NCBI RefSeq assembly: GCF_012033695.1
Contig: NZ_JAAVJI010000004.1
Span: 186,001-250,000, forward strand
Length of the DNA: 64,000 nt
Direction of reading: 5' to 3'
DNA from: Pseudomonas quercus
GTDB taxonomy: Bacteria > Pseudomonadota > Gammaproteobacteria > Pseudomonadales > Pseudomonadaceae
This document shows positions 44,829 through 54,450 of this stretch, in pieces. A model generated the notes under the pieces. The model ran no database searches. It was not told the origin of the DNA and saw only the letters and a program-made list of their open reading frames with translations. Every line of letters begins with the position of its first letter. The first letter of the stretch is position 1. The position numbers and the translations under genes are program-made.

Positions 44829-45530
44829 TCAGGCCCCTGGCTCATCCAGCTCTGGCAGGCCGCTGCTACGGTCCGCATACGCTGCCTGGAAGCTTGGGCG
44901 CTTCTTCCAGCGCTGCCAGTAAGCATCCAAATGCTCGAAACGCTCGTCCAATGGCGTGGCATTCACTGGGAACTTGGAAAAGGCAATCGCGGTGGCCAGT
45001 GTGATATCTGCAAACGTAGGCTCAGTACCGCCCAGCAGCCATTCCCGGCCGTCTGCCAAATGACGGTTGACCAAGGCTGCATGCATCAAGGCCTCCTTAC
45101 GGCAATGCTCACCCCACGCCTCGTTCTTCGTCAGCTCCAGCTTAAAGCCAAGCCCCGTATGCAGCACATGAAACGCCGTGACAATCCGATAGAGGATATG
45201 CACCCAAATACGGTTATCCCACATGGTGTCCAGGCCCTGCTCCAGAGCACTCTCGCCCATGATCTTGCGGCCTGGGTAGGACTGGTCGAGAAAACGAGCA
45301 ATAGCCGGCGTTTCAGAAATGAAGCTGCCGTCCGCCAACTGCAGCGTAGGGGTTTCACCCCATGGGTTCATGTTCAAGTGACGCCAGCCGCGCTGCTCGC
45401 CCCCGGGCGTCATGTCATAGACCGTTTCATCAAACTGATCGGCAATACCTTTTTCATGCATGAACAGGCGGAGCCGCTGAGGGTTGGGAAAAGCAGAAGG
45501 CGAGGTAAACAGCTGTAAGTTGGAGGTCAT
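44829..45530 (-). CDS. glutathione S-transferase family protein
   Basis: The ATG at 45530 has AGGACAG upstream and gives 233 residues. The thioredoxin-fold N-terminus (LQLFTSPSAFPNPQRLRLFMHEKG) has a Ser/Phe-rich active loop. The glutathione site is PWGETPTLQLADGSFISETPAIARFLD, with the cis-Pro and the Glu-Thr pair (SETPAI). An all-helical C-terminal domain follows. It probably conjugates or reduces electrophiles. It is the first gene of a likely autoregulated GST-tetR unit. Confidence 0.88.
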   Translation of the reverse strand: MTSNLQLFTSPSAFPNPQRLRLFMHEKGIADQFDETVYDMTPGGEQRGWRHLNMNPWGETPTLQLADGSFISETPAIARFLDQSYPGRKIMGESALEQGLDTMWDNRIWVHILYRIVTAFHVLHTGLGFKLELTKNEAWGEHCRKEALMHAALVNRHLADGREWLLGGTEPTFADITLATAIAFSKFPVNATPLDERFEHLDAYWQRWKKRPSFQAAYADRSSGLPELDEPGA

Positions 45531-45561
45531 GGGGCTGTCCTGGAGAGAGGAAAAAATCTTG

Positions 45562-45577
45562 CCTAACAATCGTTAGG
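45562..45577. promoter_or_regulatory. TetR operator copy 1 upstream of the GST gene
   Basis: CCTAACAATCGTTAGG is a perfect 6-bp inverted repeat with a 4-bp centre, 32 bases before the GST ATG. An identical-arm copy lies at 45621. Confidence 0.8.
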
Positions 45578-45620
45578 TAGATAAACCTTAGGTGTTGATC
45601 GGCGCGCAGTCAAGTGCCTA

Positions 45621-45636
45621 CCTAACATTTGTTAGG
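45621..45636. promoter_or_regulatory. TetR operator copy 2 upstream of the GST gene
   Basis: CCTAACATTTGTTAGG has the same arms and spacing as the copy at 45562, 59 bases away centre to centre. The spacers differ, so the arms are what is conserved. Confidence 0.8.
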
Positions 45637-45684
45637 CGGGCGCTTTTCATTTGGCCGACAGGGCGCATTTCAGGAGGGGGCTTA

Positions 45685-45708
45685 CCGTACACAACGTGTT
45701 GTGTACGG
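45685..45708. other. 24-bp palindrome between RTX gene and GST promoter
   Basis: CCGTACACAAC and GTTGTGTACGG are perfect 11-bp arms around GT. It lies downstream of the leftward RTX gene and upstream of the GST promoter. It may be an operator or a transcript-end hairpin; no T-run follows. Confidence 0.5.
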
Positions 45709-45710
45709 CT

Positions 45711-45755
45711 TGATGAGGACCGGTCGAAGCCGAAGGGGGAGGCCGGGAACCTGCT
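45711..45755. repeat. single dispersed copy of the REP-like element
   Basis: GACCGGTCGAAGCCGAAGGG and GGAGGCCGGGAACCTGCTG match the copy at 36331, including the flanking AACCTGCTG, and the unit core of the 14346-15130 array. Confidence 0.75.
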
Positions 45756-45816
45756 GTAAGTCAGGCGCCCGGCCAGGTCCCTTTGCCTAGGCCATGGCCC
45801 TAGTTCGTTTTAAAGG

Positions 45817-48039
45817 CTAGCCCACCACCCCATGGTGTAGGGTGTCCGCGGCAACCCCCACCAGCGCCACTTCACTCTGGGCAGGCGCAAACACGATGTT
45901 GCTGTCGTCCAGCTTGTCGGACCAGTTACCAGTGAGTGCAATTTCGAAGCGGTGGCCTCGGGCATCGGCGTCTACGTCCTTGAGGTAGGTCCGGTCCAGG
46001 GCCTGGTTGTACACCACCTTGAGGGTGGTGCCTGTGCCATTACCCAGGCCGGTATAGCCTAACGCCGCCACATCGATCAGGTCTCGCTCAGCCGAGAAGT
46101 CGGTGATCAGGTCGCTGGCGCCCTTCACGCTGTCACTGCTGCTGCCAAAGTAGAATGTGTCTGCGCCTGACCCGCCACTGAGCCTGTCTGCCCCCGCGCC
46201 GCCCACAAGCCTGTCGTCGCCGGAACCGCCATTGAGCCGGTCGTTACCGTTGCCGCCCAGCAGCGTGTCGTTGCCGCTGCCGCCGTCCAGGGTGTCAGCA
46301 CCGGCACCGCCAATCAGGTAGTCGTTGCCGCTGCCGCCATTGAGGGTATCGGCGCCGGCCAGGCCAGCCAGTGTTTCGCTGGCATCGGTGCCAACCAGGG
46401 TGTCACTGCCACGAGTGCCTTGCACAAAGGTTTCAAAGTCACTGGCATTTAGGCGGCCTAGGTAATTGCCCGCCAGTGCCAGTTGGAAGTACTGCCCATC
46501 GCTGTCGGCATCGAGGCTTTGCAGGTAGGTACGGTCCAGGCTGGCGTTGTAGATAGCGCGCAAGGTGCCGTCATGGCCATCGCCCAGGCCGGAAAGGCCG
46601 AGGCTGGCCAAGTCGAGCCGGTCCTCGCCGGGCGTGAAGTCCGTGATCAGGTCGCTGGCGCCGCGTACGCTGTCGCCGGTATGAACGAACCGAAAGGTGT
46701 CGGCCCCGGCACCACCGGTCAGGCGGTCAATGCCTGCACCGCCATCAAGAAGGTCAGCACCGGCGCCGCCGACCAGGCGATCGGTGCCCGCATTGCCATA
46801 GAGCAGGGTGTCTGCCCCATCCGTTGCGGTGAGCCTGTCATTGCCGGCCGTGCCTGTGGCCATCAAACTGTAATGGTTATTGAAGGCACTGCTGCTAGAG
46901 CTATAAAACACTGTGGCGGGATCGCCCAGGCCGCTGAAGTCGTTGTCGAATACGGTGGTGAGGCCCACATCCTTTTCGTTGCGCTCGGTTACGGCATAGC
47001 TAGCATTGCCACCCGTGATGGTGTTGTCGTGCACCTTGTTGCCGTATGTGAAATCTGTAGCGGTAACATCCGTGTCTTCAGAGGCTTGTATGGTCACTTC
47101 CGCGTTGCCATGGGTTACGGCGTTGTTGTAGAGGGTGCTGCCGGCGATATTGGTACCTGAACTACCGATCAGGCCTATGCCAGCGCCGCCATTATCGTGC
47201 ACCGTAACGTTGCTCACGCTGCTGGAGTCGACCAGTTTGAGCGCTACGCCTTCGTTTGCGTTGCCATACACCTCGCCACCGGTGATCTGTACCTCATCGT
47301 CAGTTTCTTCGCCCTCTGCGCCTTGGACGAGAATACCGCGGTCACCATTGTTCACGGCGTCGTTATCGGCCAGGTTGGTCTGGTAGTTGTCCAACACCAC
47401 GGTAAAACCGTTGCGGCCGTTGTTCTCGCTGAGGTTGTCATGGAAGCCGCCAGCGTCTACGTACGGGTTGAACACGCCCACCAAGTTAGCATGGAACCCA
47501 TCCAGGCCGTTTCCTCTGGCCACACAATCGGTCACGTTCAGGCCATACGTATTCTCTTGTACGTTGAGCCCGTTCCCGCTGCAATTAGCCAGGGTTACGC
47601 CGCTAAGGGTAATGTTTGTGTCCGGGTTGTCCCGGTAGGTTTCGCCGCCCGTGGTAAAGCCATCCACACGGCCGCTAGTGTGTGTGCTGTTGCCGTCAAT
47701 GGTGAGGTCCTGCAAACCGGCACGCAGTGTTTCACCACCGGTTTGCACGATACCCGAAATGGCCCGTTCCGAGCCATCAGCCAGCTTGAGGCTGGTCGCG
47801 CCGGCCCCATCACCCTTAAGGATGATATCGCTCCCAAGCCACACGCAGACATTCCGGGCCGGCTTGGGGCTGACGATGTAGGTTCCTTCAGGCAGGTAAA
47901 CCTGGGCATTGATGAGTTCGTCAGCCGATCCAATAGCGCTGCCGGCGGCATTGATGGCGGCCTGAATGGCGGCGGTATCATCGGTGACGCCATCACCGAC
48001 GGCGCCATAATCACGAACATTGAAGTAGACAGTGGTCAT
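45817..48039 (-). CDS. AlgE-type mannuronan C5-epimerase homologue with replaced catalytic residues
   Basis: The ATG at 48039 has AGGAG upstream and gives 740 residues. Residues 1-390 match the right-handed beta-helix A-module of the AlgE epimerases (FNVRDYGAVGDGVTDD, YLPEGTYIVS, TSGRVDGF, GNGLDGF). RTX repeats follow at 395-450 and again near 580-660, each followed by an R-module; the tail is VALVGVAAD plus nine residues. In the active-site region the AlgE4 residues Tyr149, Asp152, His154 and Asp178 align (constant offset of 7) with Asn156, Asn159, Gln161 and Asn185, and Lys117 and His196 with Arg124 and Asn210. It should bind calcium and perhaps alginate, but epimerase activity is doubtful. 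Secretion would be type I. Confidence 0.85.
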   Translation of the reverse strand: MTTVYFNVRDYGAVGDGVTDDTAAIQAAINAAGSAIGSADELINAQVYLPEGTYIVSPKPARNVCVWLGSDIILKGDGAGATSLKLADGSERAISGIVQTGGETLRAGLQDLTIDGNSTHTSGRVDGFTTGGETYRDNPDTNITLSGVTLANCSGNGLNVQENTYGLNVTDCVARGNGLDGFHANLVGVFNPYVDAGGFHDNLSENNGRNGFTVVLDNYQTNLADNDAVNNGDRGILVQGAEGEETDDEVQITGGEVYGNANEGVALKLVDSSSVSNVTVHDNGGAGIGLIGSSGTNIAGSTLYNNAVTHGNAEVTIQASEDTDVTATDFTYGNKVHDNTITGGNASYAVTERNEKDVGLTTVFDNDFSGLGDPATVFYSSSSSAFNNHYSLMATGTAGNDRLTATDGADTLLYGNAGTDRLVGGAGADLLDGGAGIDRLTGGAGADTFRFVHTGDSVRGASDLITDFTPGEDRLDLASLGLSGLGDGHDGTLRAIYNASLDRTYLQSLDADSDGQYFQLALAGNYLGRLNASDFETFVQGTRGSDTLVGTDASETLAGLAGADTLNGGSGNDYLIGGAGADTLDGGSGNDTLLGGNGNDRLNGGSGDDRLVGGAGADRLSGGSGADTFYFGSSSDSVKGASDLITDFSAERDLIDVAALGYTGLGNGTGTTLKVVYNQALDRTYLKDVDADARGHRFEIALTGNWSDKLDDSNIVFAPAQSEVALVGVAADTLHHGVVG

Positions 48040-48265
48040 AGGAACTCCTGTAGATGCGAGCTGATCCCAGGGTGCATGTGCCCCCGCCCAACCGCGCATC
48101 CTGGCTTTTGTATGGGGGCGGATACAACAGTAGTTCAAGTTGGCCCGGTTGGATCACAGTTTCTAAAAACCAGTAGCCGTCTGTCGTTGAATGGTACTAA
48201 GGAAGAGGATTAACGGCTGGGAAGGGGGGGCAGCGTTGCGCTACCCCCCCAGGTTTTAACCGGGC

Positions 48266-50401
48266 CTAGCCCACGGTGCCGTCGTGGGAAGTGTCGGCAG
48301 CCACGCCCACCAGTTTCACCTCTTCATGAGCGGGGGCGAACACCATGTTGCTGTTGTCCAGTTCCTGCGACCAGTCACCGGTCATGGCGATTTCGAACCG
48401 ATGGCCTTGGGCGTCGGCGTCCATGTCCTTGAGGTAGGTACGGTCCAGGGCCTGGTTGTACACCACCTTGAGTGTGTGATCGGTGCCATCGCCAAAGCCG
48501 GTGTAGCCCAAGGCGGACACGTCGATCTTGTCGCTGTAGTCGGCGAAGTCGATGATCAGGTCCACCATGCTCTTGGTGTCGGTTCGGTAGCTGTCGCTCG
48601 CCGCGGTGTAGAGGAAGGTGTCATCGTTCTCGTGCTTGCCGTTGAACAGCTGCACAGACAAGTCGTCACCGCCATTCAACCGGTCTGCACCTGCGCCACC
48701 GATGATCACATCCGAGCCCAATCCGCCGTTGATGGTGTCGTTGCCACCCAGGCCACGGATGACCTCCGAGAAAGCGCTGCCCGTGATCACGTCACCCTTG
48801 TCGGTGCCGTCTACGGTAGGAGTGGTGAACACCAGCTGGGTGCTGGTCAAGCGGGCCGCCAGGTCGCCGTCAAGCGCCAGTTCGAAGCGCTGCTCGTCGC
48901 CGTTGGCGTCGTAGCTTTTGAGGTAGGTACGGGTGCCTTCGGTGTTTTCCACCACCGCCAGGGTGCCGTTGTGGCCATCGCCAATGCCAGTGAAGCCTAG
49001 CTTGGTCAGGTCGATGCGGTCCTGGGAGGGGTCAAAGTCCACAATACGGTCGCTGCTGTTTTGGGTTGCAGTGCGGAAGCTGTCGCTGACCTGGGCGTAG
49101 CGGAAGATGTCCGCGCCTGCACCGCCAGCTAGCACGTCGCGGCCGCCATTGCCTTGCAGTAGGTCATCGCCGGCCAGGCCGTGGATGACTTCAGCGGTGT
49201 TCAGGCCCAGCAACGTATTTTGCCCATTTGAACCGTCCAGGTGGGCAGTGCCGTCCTGGCTGCCAAAGGTAGTGTCCAGTGAGCCGTCGGCGTTCAGGCG
49301 AACGGCGCTGAAGGCTCCGTTCACGTTCAAGGAACTGGTGCCGGTGACTACGATTTTGCCATCAGGCTGCACGCTAACCGCACTGGCACCATTCGAATGG
49401 GCGTAACCCGTCGCCTCGGGGATCGGGGCGAACGTGGTGATGCCGTTGTCACCGAAGGTGGTATCGAACGAACCATCGGTATTGAGCCGCAGGATGGTCC
49501 CTGCGTGATTGGTGCCTTCACCTGCCACAATGATCTTGCCATCGGCTTGAACGGCAACGTCGGAGTAGTAGTTCAGGCCCAGGGCGGGGTTGAACTGCAG
49601 CGTACCATTGCCTGCGAAGCGAGTGTCCACCGTACCATCTGGGTTAAGGCGCTGGAGGCTGTACACGGGGTCGCCAGGTACAGAAATAGTGCTGCCCGGC
49701 ACGTCATAGCCGCCTACGTACAGCCAGCTGCCGATCACCACACTGCCATCGGCTTGCACAGCCGTGGTGATGTTGCCGTTTTCATAGTCCCCGGTAGGGT
49801 TCAGTGCCTGGCGGCCCTGATCGCCAAAACTGTCTACCAGCTGGCCGTCTTCACTGCTTTTGAACAGCTCCGTCTCGTGTTCGCCTCGCGTGCTGATATA
49901 GAAGGTGCCGTCCGGGTTGACGTCCAGGGCCGTGCCCTCTGGGTAGTAATCCAGCTTTAACACCAAGGCGCCGTTGGTGCCAAAGCTGCTGTCCAGGCTG
50001 CCGTCCAGGTTGAAACGCTGCACCGTGTAGCCTGCGGAGGTGTGGTCGGCAAATAACACCTTGCCATCGGCCTGCGCAGCCATGATGAAGGTGGCGTCTT
50101 CGCGGTCCAGGTTGGCGGGTAGTACTGCAATGCCACTGTTGCCGAAGGTGGTGTCCAGGCTGCCATCGGCATTCAGGCGCACCACGGTACGGTCCGAGCG
50201 AGTGCCATAGGATTCATCCCCAGGGGCGCCCGAATAACCCACGTAGTTATGCTGGCTGAAGCCGGCCAGCAGCATTTTGCCATCCGGTAGCAGCGTCATG
50301 CTCCGGGCGGTATCCGTGAGCGCATTCACGTCGACCACGACACTGCCCGGGCTGGTGCGGACGGTGTGGGTGTCGGTCGTGGTGTTGTAAGTCGAGGCCA
50401 T
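48266..50401 (-). CDS. delta-60-repeat protein with AlgE R-like RTX modules
   Basis: The 711-residue protein starts at 50401 (AAGGGA upstream) without a Sec signal. Residues of about 25-385 contain six or seven repeats of the delta-60 type (VQPDGKIVV, then RLNADGSLDTTFG), which fold as a beta-propeller. Two RTX/R-module blocks follow (GLAGDDLLQGNGGRDVLAGG and GLGGNDTINGGLGSDVIIGG, each with an SD/VDL...GDG...RFE segment), and the tail is VKLVGVAAD plus eight residues. It is a calcium-binding extracellular protein of unknown role. It precedes the AlgE-like gene in the same direction with 226 bases between them. Confidence 0.85.
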   Translation of the reverse strand: MASTYNTTTDTHTVRTSPGSVVVDVNALTDTARSMTLLPDGKMLLAGFSQHNYVGYSGAPGDESYGTRSDRTVVRLNADGSLDTTFGNSGIAVLPANLDREDATFIMAAQADGKVLFADHTSAGYTVQRFNLDGSLDSSFGTNGALVLKLDYYPEGTALDVNPDGTFYISTRGEHETELFKSSEDGQLVDSFGDQGRQALNPTGDYENGNITTAVQADGSVVIGSWLYVGGYDVPGSTISVPGDPVYSLQRLNPDGTVDTRFAGNGTLQFNPALGLNYYSDVAVQADGKIIVAGEGTNHAGTILRLNTDGSFDTTFGDNGITTFAPIPEATGYAHSNGASAVSVQPDGKIVVTGTSSLNVNGAFSAVRLNADGSLDTTFGSQDGTAHLDGSNGQNTLLGLNTAEVIHGLAGDDLLQGNGGRDVLAGGAGADIFRYAQVSDSFRTATQNSSDRIVDFDPSQDRIDLTKLGFTGIGDGHNGTLAVVENTEGTRTYLKSYDANGDEQRFELALDGDLAARLTSTQLVFTTPTVDGTDKGDVITGSAFSEVIRGLGGNDTINGGLGSDVIIGGAGADRLNGGDDLSVQLFNGKHENDDTFLYTAASDSYRTDTKSMVDLIIDFADYSDKIDVSALGYTGFGDGTDHTLKVVYNQALDRTYLKDMDADAQGHRFEIAMTGDWSQELDNSNMVFAPAHEEVKLVGVAADTSHDGTVG

Positions 50402-50657
50402 TGTGTATCCCTTAGGCGTAGGTTGAAAACGTGGAGCGTGGCGCGTTGCAGACGCGCGTGCACCTTTATAGGGCCCGGAATTGGCTGTGAAGTTGCCTTA
50501 AGGCCGTGTCAGCGGTTTCAAACCGTCTATCTGCATAGGATCCATACCCCCTCATCTTTTTTCTCGCCAGGCCGTTAACGTGGCTGCCCACTGCGCACAC
50601 GATGGCTGAAGTGGTGCCTTATGCGGGGCGACTCTTTCCGGTTCAGGGATAAAAATA
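50402..50657. other. divergent promoter region between RTX gene and chemoreceptor gene
   Basis: It holds both start regions. A GCGCGTTGCAGACGCGCG stem (about 50440-50457) is visible. I see no hrp box or known operator. Confidence 0.4.
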
Positions 50658-52592
50658 ATGAATGCGATACAGAGCATGTTTGCCAACCTGTCTGTCAGTA
50701 GGAAACTGGCAGTGGGGTTTGGGATTGTGTTGGTGCTGACAGTGATCACGACTGCCATCGGGCTCAAGAGTACCGATCGGATGATTGCCAGTGCTGACGA
50801 TCTCCAGAGCGTAAGCCAGATCGAGCGCTCCTTGCTTGAGGCTGGAATGGTCCGCGAGCGTTTCATTGCCCAAGGCGAAAAAGCCGATGCGCAATGGCTT
50901 GAACATTACATTGTGGAACTGAACGGGAAGATCGCTGATGCACTTGGCGCTTTGCCCGAGCGCCAGCGCCCCGAGTTGACGCAGATGCAGGCCGCCACCC
51001 AGCGCTACGAAAAAGCCCTTAACCAACTGGTTGCAGCCCAAGCCAGCCGGGACAGTGCTCGCGCCACCTTGGTGACTAACGGCAATAATGCGTTCAAGGC
51101 GTTCGATACCCTTCAAGACGCACTGTTCAAGGTGGCCTTGGGCACGCCTGGCACCCAGCAGGTTGAACAGGTACAGCGGTTAAGCAAAACCTATCAGCAA
51201 CTGCTTCATATCCGTTACCTGGTACGCGGCTATATTTTCGAGCAAAGCGACAAGTCGCTTGCTGCCGCGAATGAAGCGCTGGACAAGGTGGCCACTGACC
51301 TCAAACAGCTGATCGCTGATACGCCTGTGGACCAACGCGACGCGCTGATCGCGGCCGACAACTTCCTTGGGCAATACCGCGCCGCCTTTACAGCCTTTAC
51401 TCAAGGCATTGTTGCCAGCCAAACCGCAGCCCGTGACATGTCCCAACAGGGTGCCGCCATGCGCGAGGCCAGCCATCGCATTCAGGAAAGCCAGAAGGCC
51501 ATCCGTGATCAGGACGAAGGCAGCGCCAAGGCGCAGCTGTTTATCGGCCTGGGCGTCGCGCTGGTGATTGCGGTGTTGGCGGCGTGGTTGATCACCCGGC
51601 AGATCGTCTCGCCGCTTAACGCCGTGGTGAGGGCGGCCAACCGGATTGCCAAAGGTGACCTCAGTGAAGACGTGGCCACCGACCGCGCCGATGAGCTCGG
51701 CCAGCTGCAGCGCAGCACCCAGGCCATGGTGAAGAGCCTGCGCGGCCTGATCGGCCACATCGGCGCAGGTGCGGAGCAGATCAATGATGTGTCTCGGCAG
51801 CTGTTGCAGATCACCGACGTAGGCAAGGCAGGTATCTCGCAGCAACGTACTGAAACCGACCAGGTGGCCACGGCCATGAATCAGATGGCCGCCACCGTAC
51901 AGGAAGTCGCCGCCAATGCGGCCCAGGCCTCCTCAGCGGCAGAAGATGCTGATAGGGAAGCTCAGGAAGGTGACCGCAAGGTTAACCAGGCTGTGAGCGA
52001 AATGGACCGGCTGGTGGGGCAGATGACTTTGGCCTCTGAAGCGGTACAACAGCTGCAGCAGGAAAGTGATCACATTGGTAGCGTACTGGATGTGATCAAG
52101 GCCGTGGCCGAGCAGACCAACCTGCTGGCCCTCAACGCCGCCATTGAAGCAGCCCGTGCCGGTGAGGCAGGGCGGGGCTTTGCGGTGGTGGCCGACGAAG
52201 TGCGTGGCCTGGCCAAGCGCACCCAGCAGTCCACCACCGAAATTGAAACCCTGATCAGAAAATTGAAAGGGGGCGTGGACAACGTCACCACCTTGACCAG
52301 CAGCAGCCGGGACTTGACCACGAGCACATTGGCCTTGGGTAATGACGCCGGGGCCGCCTTGAAGCGCATTACCTCAGCGGTCTCCAGCATTCAGCAAATG
52401 AACCTGCAAATCGCAACGGCTGCGGAGGAACAAACCTCTGTGGCCGAAGAGATCAACCGCAGCATTTTGAGCGTGCGTGACATCGCCGAGCAAACGTCCC
52501 GCGCCAGTGACGACACGGCGCATTCAAGTGCCGGCATGGCAACGCTGAGCGGGCAACTGCAACAGCAGATTGCTCAATTTCGGTTGAGCTGA
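50658..52592 (+). CDS. methyl-accepting chemotaxis protein with HBM-type sensor domain
   Basis: The 644-residue protein has TM1 at about 15-36, a long all-helical periplasmic domain of about 250 residues, TM2 at about 296-315, HAMP ([22 protein letters not shown]), and a full signalling domain with the hairpin tip [32 protein letters not shown]. The size and helical content of the sensor fit the HBM domain of McpS-type receptors, which bind Krebs-cycle acids or benzoate. The ligand here is not readable. There is no C-terminal pentapeptide for CheR tethering. Confidence 0.92.
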   Translation: MNAIQSMFANLSVSRKLAVGFGIVLVLTVITTAIGLKSTDRMIASADDLQSVSQIERSLLEAGMVRERFIAQGEKADAQWLEHYIVELNGKIADALGALPERQRPELTQMQAATQRYEKALNQLVAAQASRDSARATLVTNGNNAFKAFDTLQDALFKVALGTPGTQQVEQVQRLSKTYQQLLHIRYLVRGYIFEQSDKSLAAANEALDKVATDLKQLIADTPVDQRDALIAADNFLGQYRAAFTAFTQGIVASQTAARDMSQQGAAMREASHRIQESQKAIRDQDEGSAKAQLFIGLGVALVIAVLAAWLITRQIVSPLNAVVRAANRIAKGDLSEDVATDRADELGQLQRSTQAMVKSLRGLIGHIGAGAEQINDVSRQLLQITDVGKAGISQQRTETDQVATAMNQMAATVQEVAANAAQASSAAEDADREAQEGDRKVNQAVSEMDRLVGQMTLASEAVQQLQQESDHIGSVLDVIKAVAEQTNLLALNAAIEAARAGEAGRGFAVVADEVRGLAKRTQQSTTEIETLIRKLKGGVDNVTTLTSSSRDLTTSTLALGNDAGAALKRITSAVSSIQQMNLQIATAAEEQTSVAEEINRSILSVRDIAEQTSRASDDTAHSSAGMATLSGQLQQQIAQFRLS

Positions 52593-52731
52593 ACAGCAGG
52601 AGGCGGGGCGAGGTCGCACGGCGGCAGCTCTATGTCCCCGGCCTCCACTTTTGACTACGGCCGGCCTCACAGCAAGCCTAAAAGCTGAGGCCGTACCCTC
52701 AGAGTGAACGAACCCACTCTGTATCAACCGC

Positions 52732-52950
52732 TTACTTGCCCAGCTGCCGCTCGACTTCAGCGTTCTTGCGCTCAAGTGTTTCAGCGTCCTGTTCCATGCG
52801 TTTGATAGAGGCGGGCGTGATCACTTTGTCCACATCATCGGTATCCGTGCTTTCAGGTTGCGTGATATCACGCTTTACCACATCGACCGGCTTGCCTTGG
52901 GTATCGGTTACCAGGGCCTCGGGGTGCTCTTGGGTCTCTTGGTTGTTCAT
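52732..52950 (-). CDS. hypothetical small acidic protein
   Basis: The ATG at 52950 with GGAGA upstream gives 72 residues. The chain is charged and Gln/Glu/Asp-rich, begins MNNQETQEHPEALVTDTQGK, and ends in a predicted coiled coil (RMEQDAETLERKNAEVERQL). It has no signal peptide or known motif. It stands between two rightward genes and is transcribed alone. Confidence 0.65.
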   Translation of the reverse strand: MNNQETQEHPEALVTDTQGKPVDVVKRDITQPESTDTDDVDKVITPASIKRMEQDAETLERKNAEVERQLGK

Positions 52951-53139
52951 CAACGTCTCCAGGCTTGGCAAAAAAACACGCCCTAGCGCAACGCAGGGCA
53001 GGCAAGGGTTCGAGTGCACGGGCCTTGCTTGGTTCGACCCAAAAACGCCTGCGTGCCACTCATCCGCCATTGCTTTCGATTTATGAACCATTGCCCTGGC
53101 GCCTCGCTCAGCATTAGGAACCACTCAGAGGGCATTACC

Positions 53140-54360
53140 ATGCGTGCACTTACCTATCACGGCGCCCACAGCGTAAAAGTCGATACTGTTCCAGATCCGG
53201 TGATTGAGGACCCTGAAGACATTATCCTGCAGGTCACGGCTACGGCCATTTGCGGTTCGGACCTTCACTTGTATCGGGGCAAGATTCCCAGAACCGAGCA
53301 CGGTGACATTTTCGGCCATGAATTCATGGGCATCGTGGTGGAAGCCGGTTCAGCGGTGACCTCGGTGCAGAAGGGTGACCGGGTCGTGGTGCCGTTCGTG
53401 ATTGCGTGCGGTACGTGCTTCTTCTGCAACCATGACCTGTTCGCCGCCTGTGAAACCACTAACACAGGCCGCGGCGCGATTGTGAACAAGAAGATCGTTC
53501 CCCCTGGCGCTGCCTTGTTCGGCTTCAGCCACCTTTATGGCGGCATCCCTGGCGGCCAGGCCGAGTATGTGCGGGTGCCGAAGGCCAATACGGGGCCGTT
53601 CAAGGTACCCAGCACCTTGGCCGACGAGAAAGTACTGTTCCTTAGCGACATTCTCCCTACAGCCTGGCAGGCGGTCACCAATGCCGGCATTGGCCAGGGT
53701 TCGAGCGTGGCAATCTACGGCGCCGGGCCAGTAGGCCTGTTGGCGGCTGCTTGCGCAAAAATGCTAGGCGCGGAAAAGATCTTTATGGTCGACCACCATG
53801 CCTACCGGTTGGCCTATGCCGAACGGACCTACGGCGTGATTCCCATCAACTTTGATGAAGATGATGACCCTGCCGAGACCATTCTGGAACAGACCCCAGG
53901 GAACCGTGGTGTCGATGGTGTCATCGACGCAGTAGGCTTTGAAGCCAAAGGCAGCACCACTGAAACCATCCTGACCAACCTCAAGCTGGAAGGCAGCAGC
54001 GGCAAGGCCTTGCGTCAGTGCATCGCGGCCGTCCGCCGTGGGGGCGTTGTCAGTGTGCCGGGTGTTTACGCCGGGCCTATCCATGGCTTCCTGTTTGGCG
54101 ACGCCTTCGACAAAGGCCTGACCTTCCGCATGGGCCAGACCCATGTGCAGAAATACCTGCCCGAGCTGCTGGGCTATATCGAGCAAGGGAAACTGGCCCC
54201 TGAGGCCATCATCACCCACCGCTTGTCCTTGGAGCAGGCTGCCGAGGGGTACAAGATTTTCGACAAGAAGGAAGAAGATTGCCGCAAGGTGATCCTTACC
54301 CCCGGTACCCCAGACGTCGTGATCCCTGAGCCTGTCACAGGCGGTGGTGTGCTTGCATAA
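53140..54360 (+). CDS. zinc-dependent alcohol dehydrogenase (formaldehyde-dehydrogenase-like MDR family)
   Basis: The ATG at 53140 (CAGAGGG upstream) gives 406 residues. Catalytic zinc ligands are Cys38, His60 and Glu61 (ICGSDLH, GHEFMG). The structural zinc has four Cys (90, 93, 96, 104 in [15 protein letters not shown]). The Rossmann fold has [11 protein letters not shown]. It resembles glutathione-independent formaldehyde/alcohol dehydrogenases; the substrate is not certain. A strong terminator follows. Confidence 0.88.
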   Translation: MRALTYHGAHSVKVDTVPDPVIEDPEDIILQVTATAICGSDLHLYRGKIPRTEHGDIFGHEFMGIVVEAGSAVTSVQKGDRVVVPFVIACGTCFFCNHDLFAACETTNTGRGAIVNKKIVPPGAALFGFSHLYGGIPGGQAEYVRVPKANTGPFKVPSTLADEKVLFLSDILPTAWQAVTNAGIGQGSSVAIYGAGPVGLLAAACAKMLGAEKIFMVDHHAYRLAYAERTYGVIPINFDEDDDPAETILEQTPGNRGVDGVIDAVGFEAKGSTTETILTNLKLEGSSGKALRQCIAAVRRGGVVSVPGVYAGPIHGFLFGDAFDKGLTFRMGQTHVQKYLPELLGYIEQGKLAPEAIITHRLSLEQAAEGYKIFDKKEEDCRKVILTPGTPDVVIPEPVTGGGVLA

Positions 54361-54388
54361 GCCAAGGGTGGTCTAACCCCCGCGTATA

Positions 54389-54432
54389 GCCCCGGCCTGA
54401 AGGTGAACAACTCAAGCGCCGGGGTTTTCTTT
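54389..54432 (+). terminator. rho-independent terminator of the alcohol dehydrogenase gene
   Basis: CCCCGGC and GCCGGGG pair across a loop of about 23 bases and are followed by TTTTCTTT, 30 bases after the stop. Confidence 0.75.
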
Positions 54433-54450
54433 GTCACTGGATGACCCTCG

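Noticed and set aside
53117-53146. GGAACC upstream of the alcohol dehydrogenase gene as another hrp box
   Set aside because: At 15-16 bases downstream the sequence is CCATGCG or CATGCGT, not CCACNNA, and the element would overlap the start codon.
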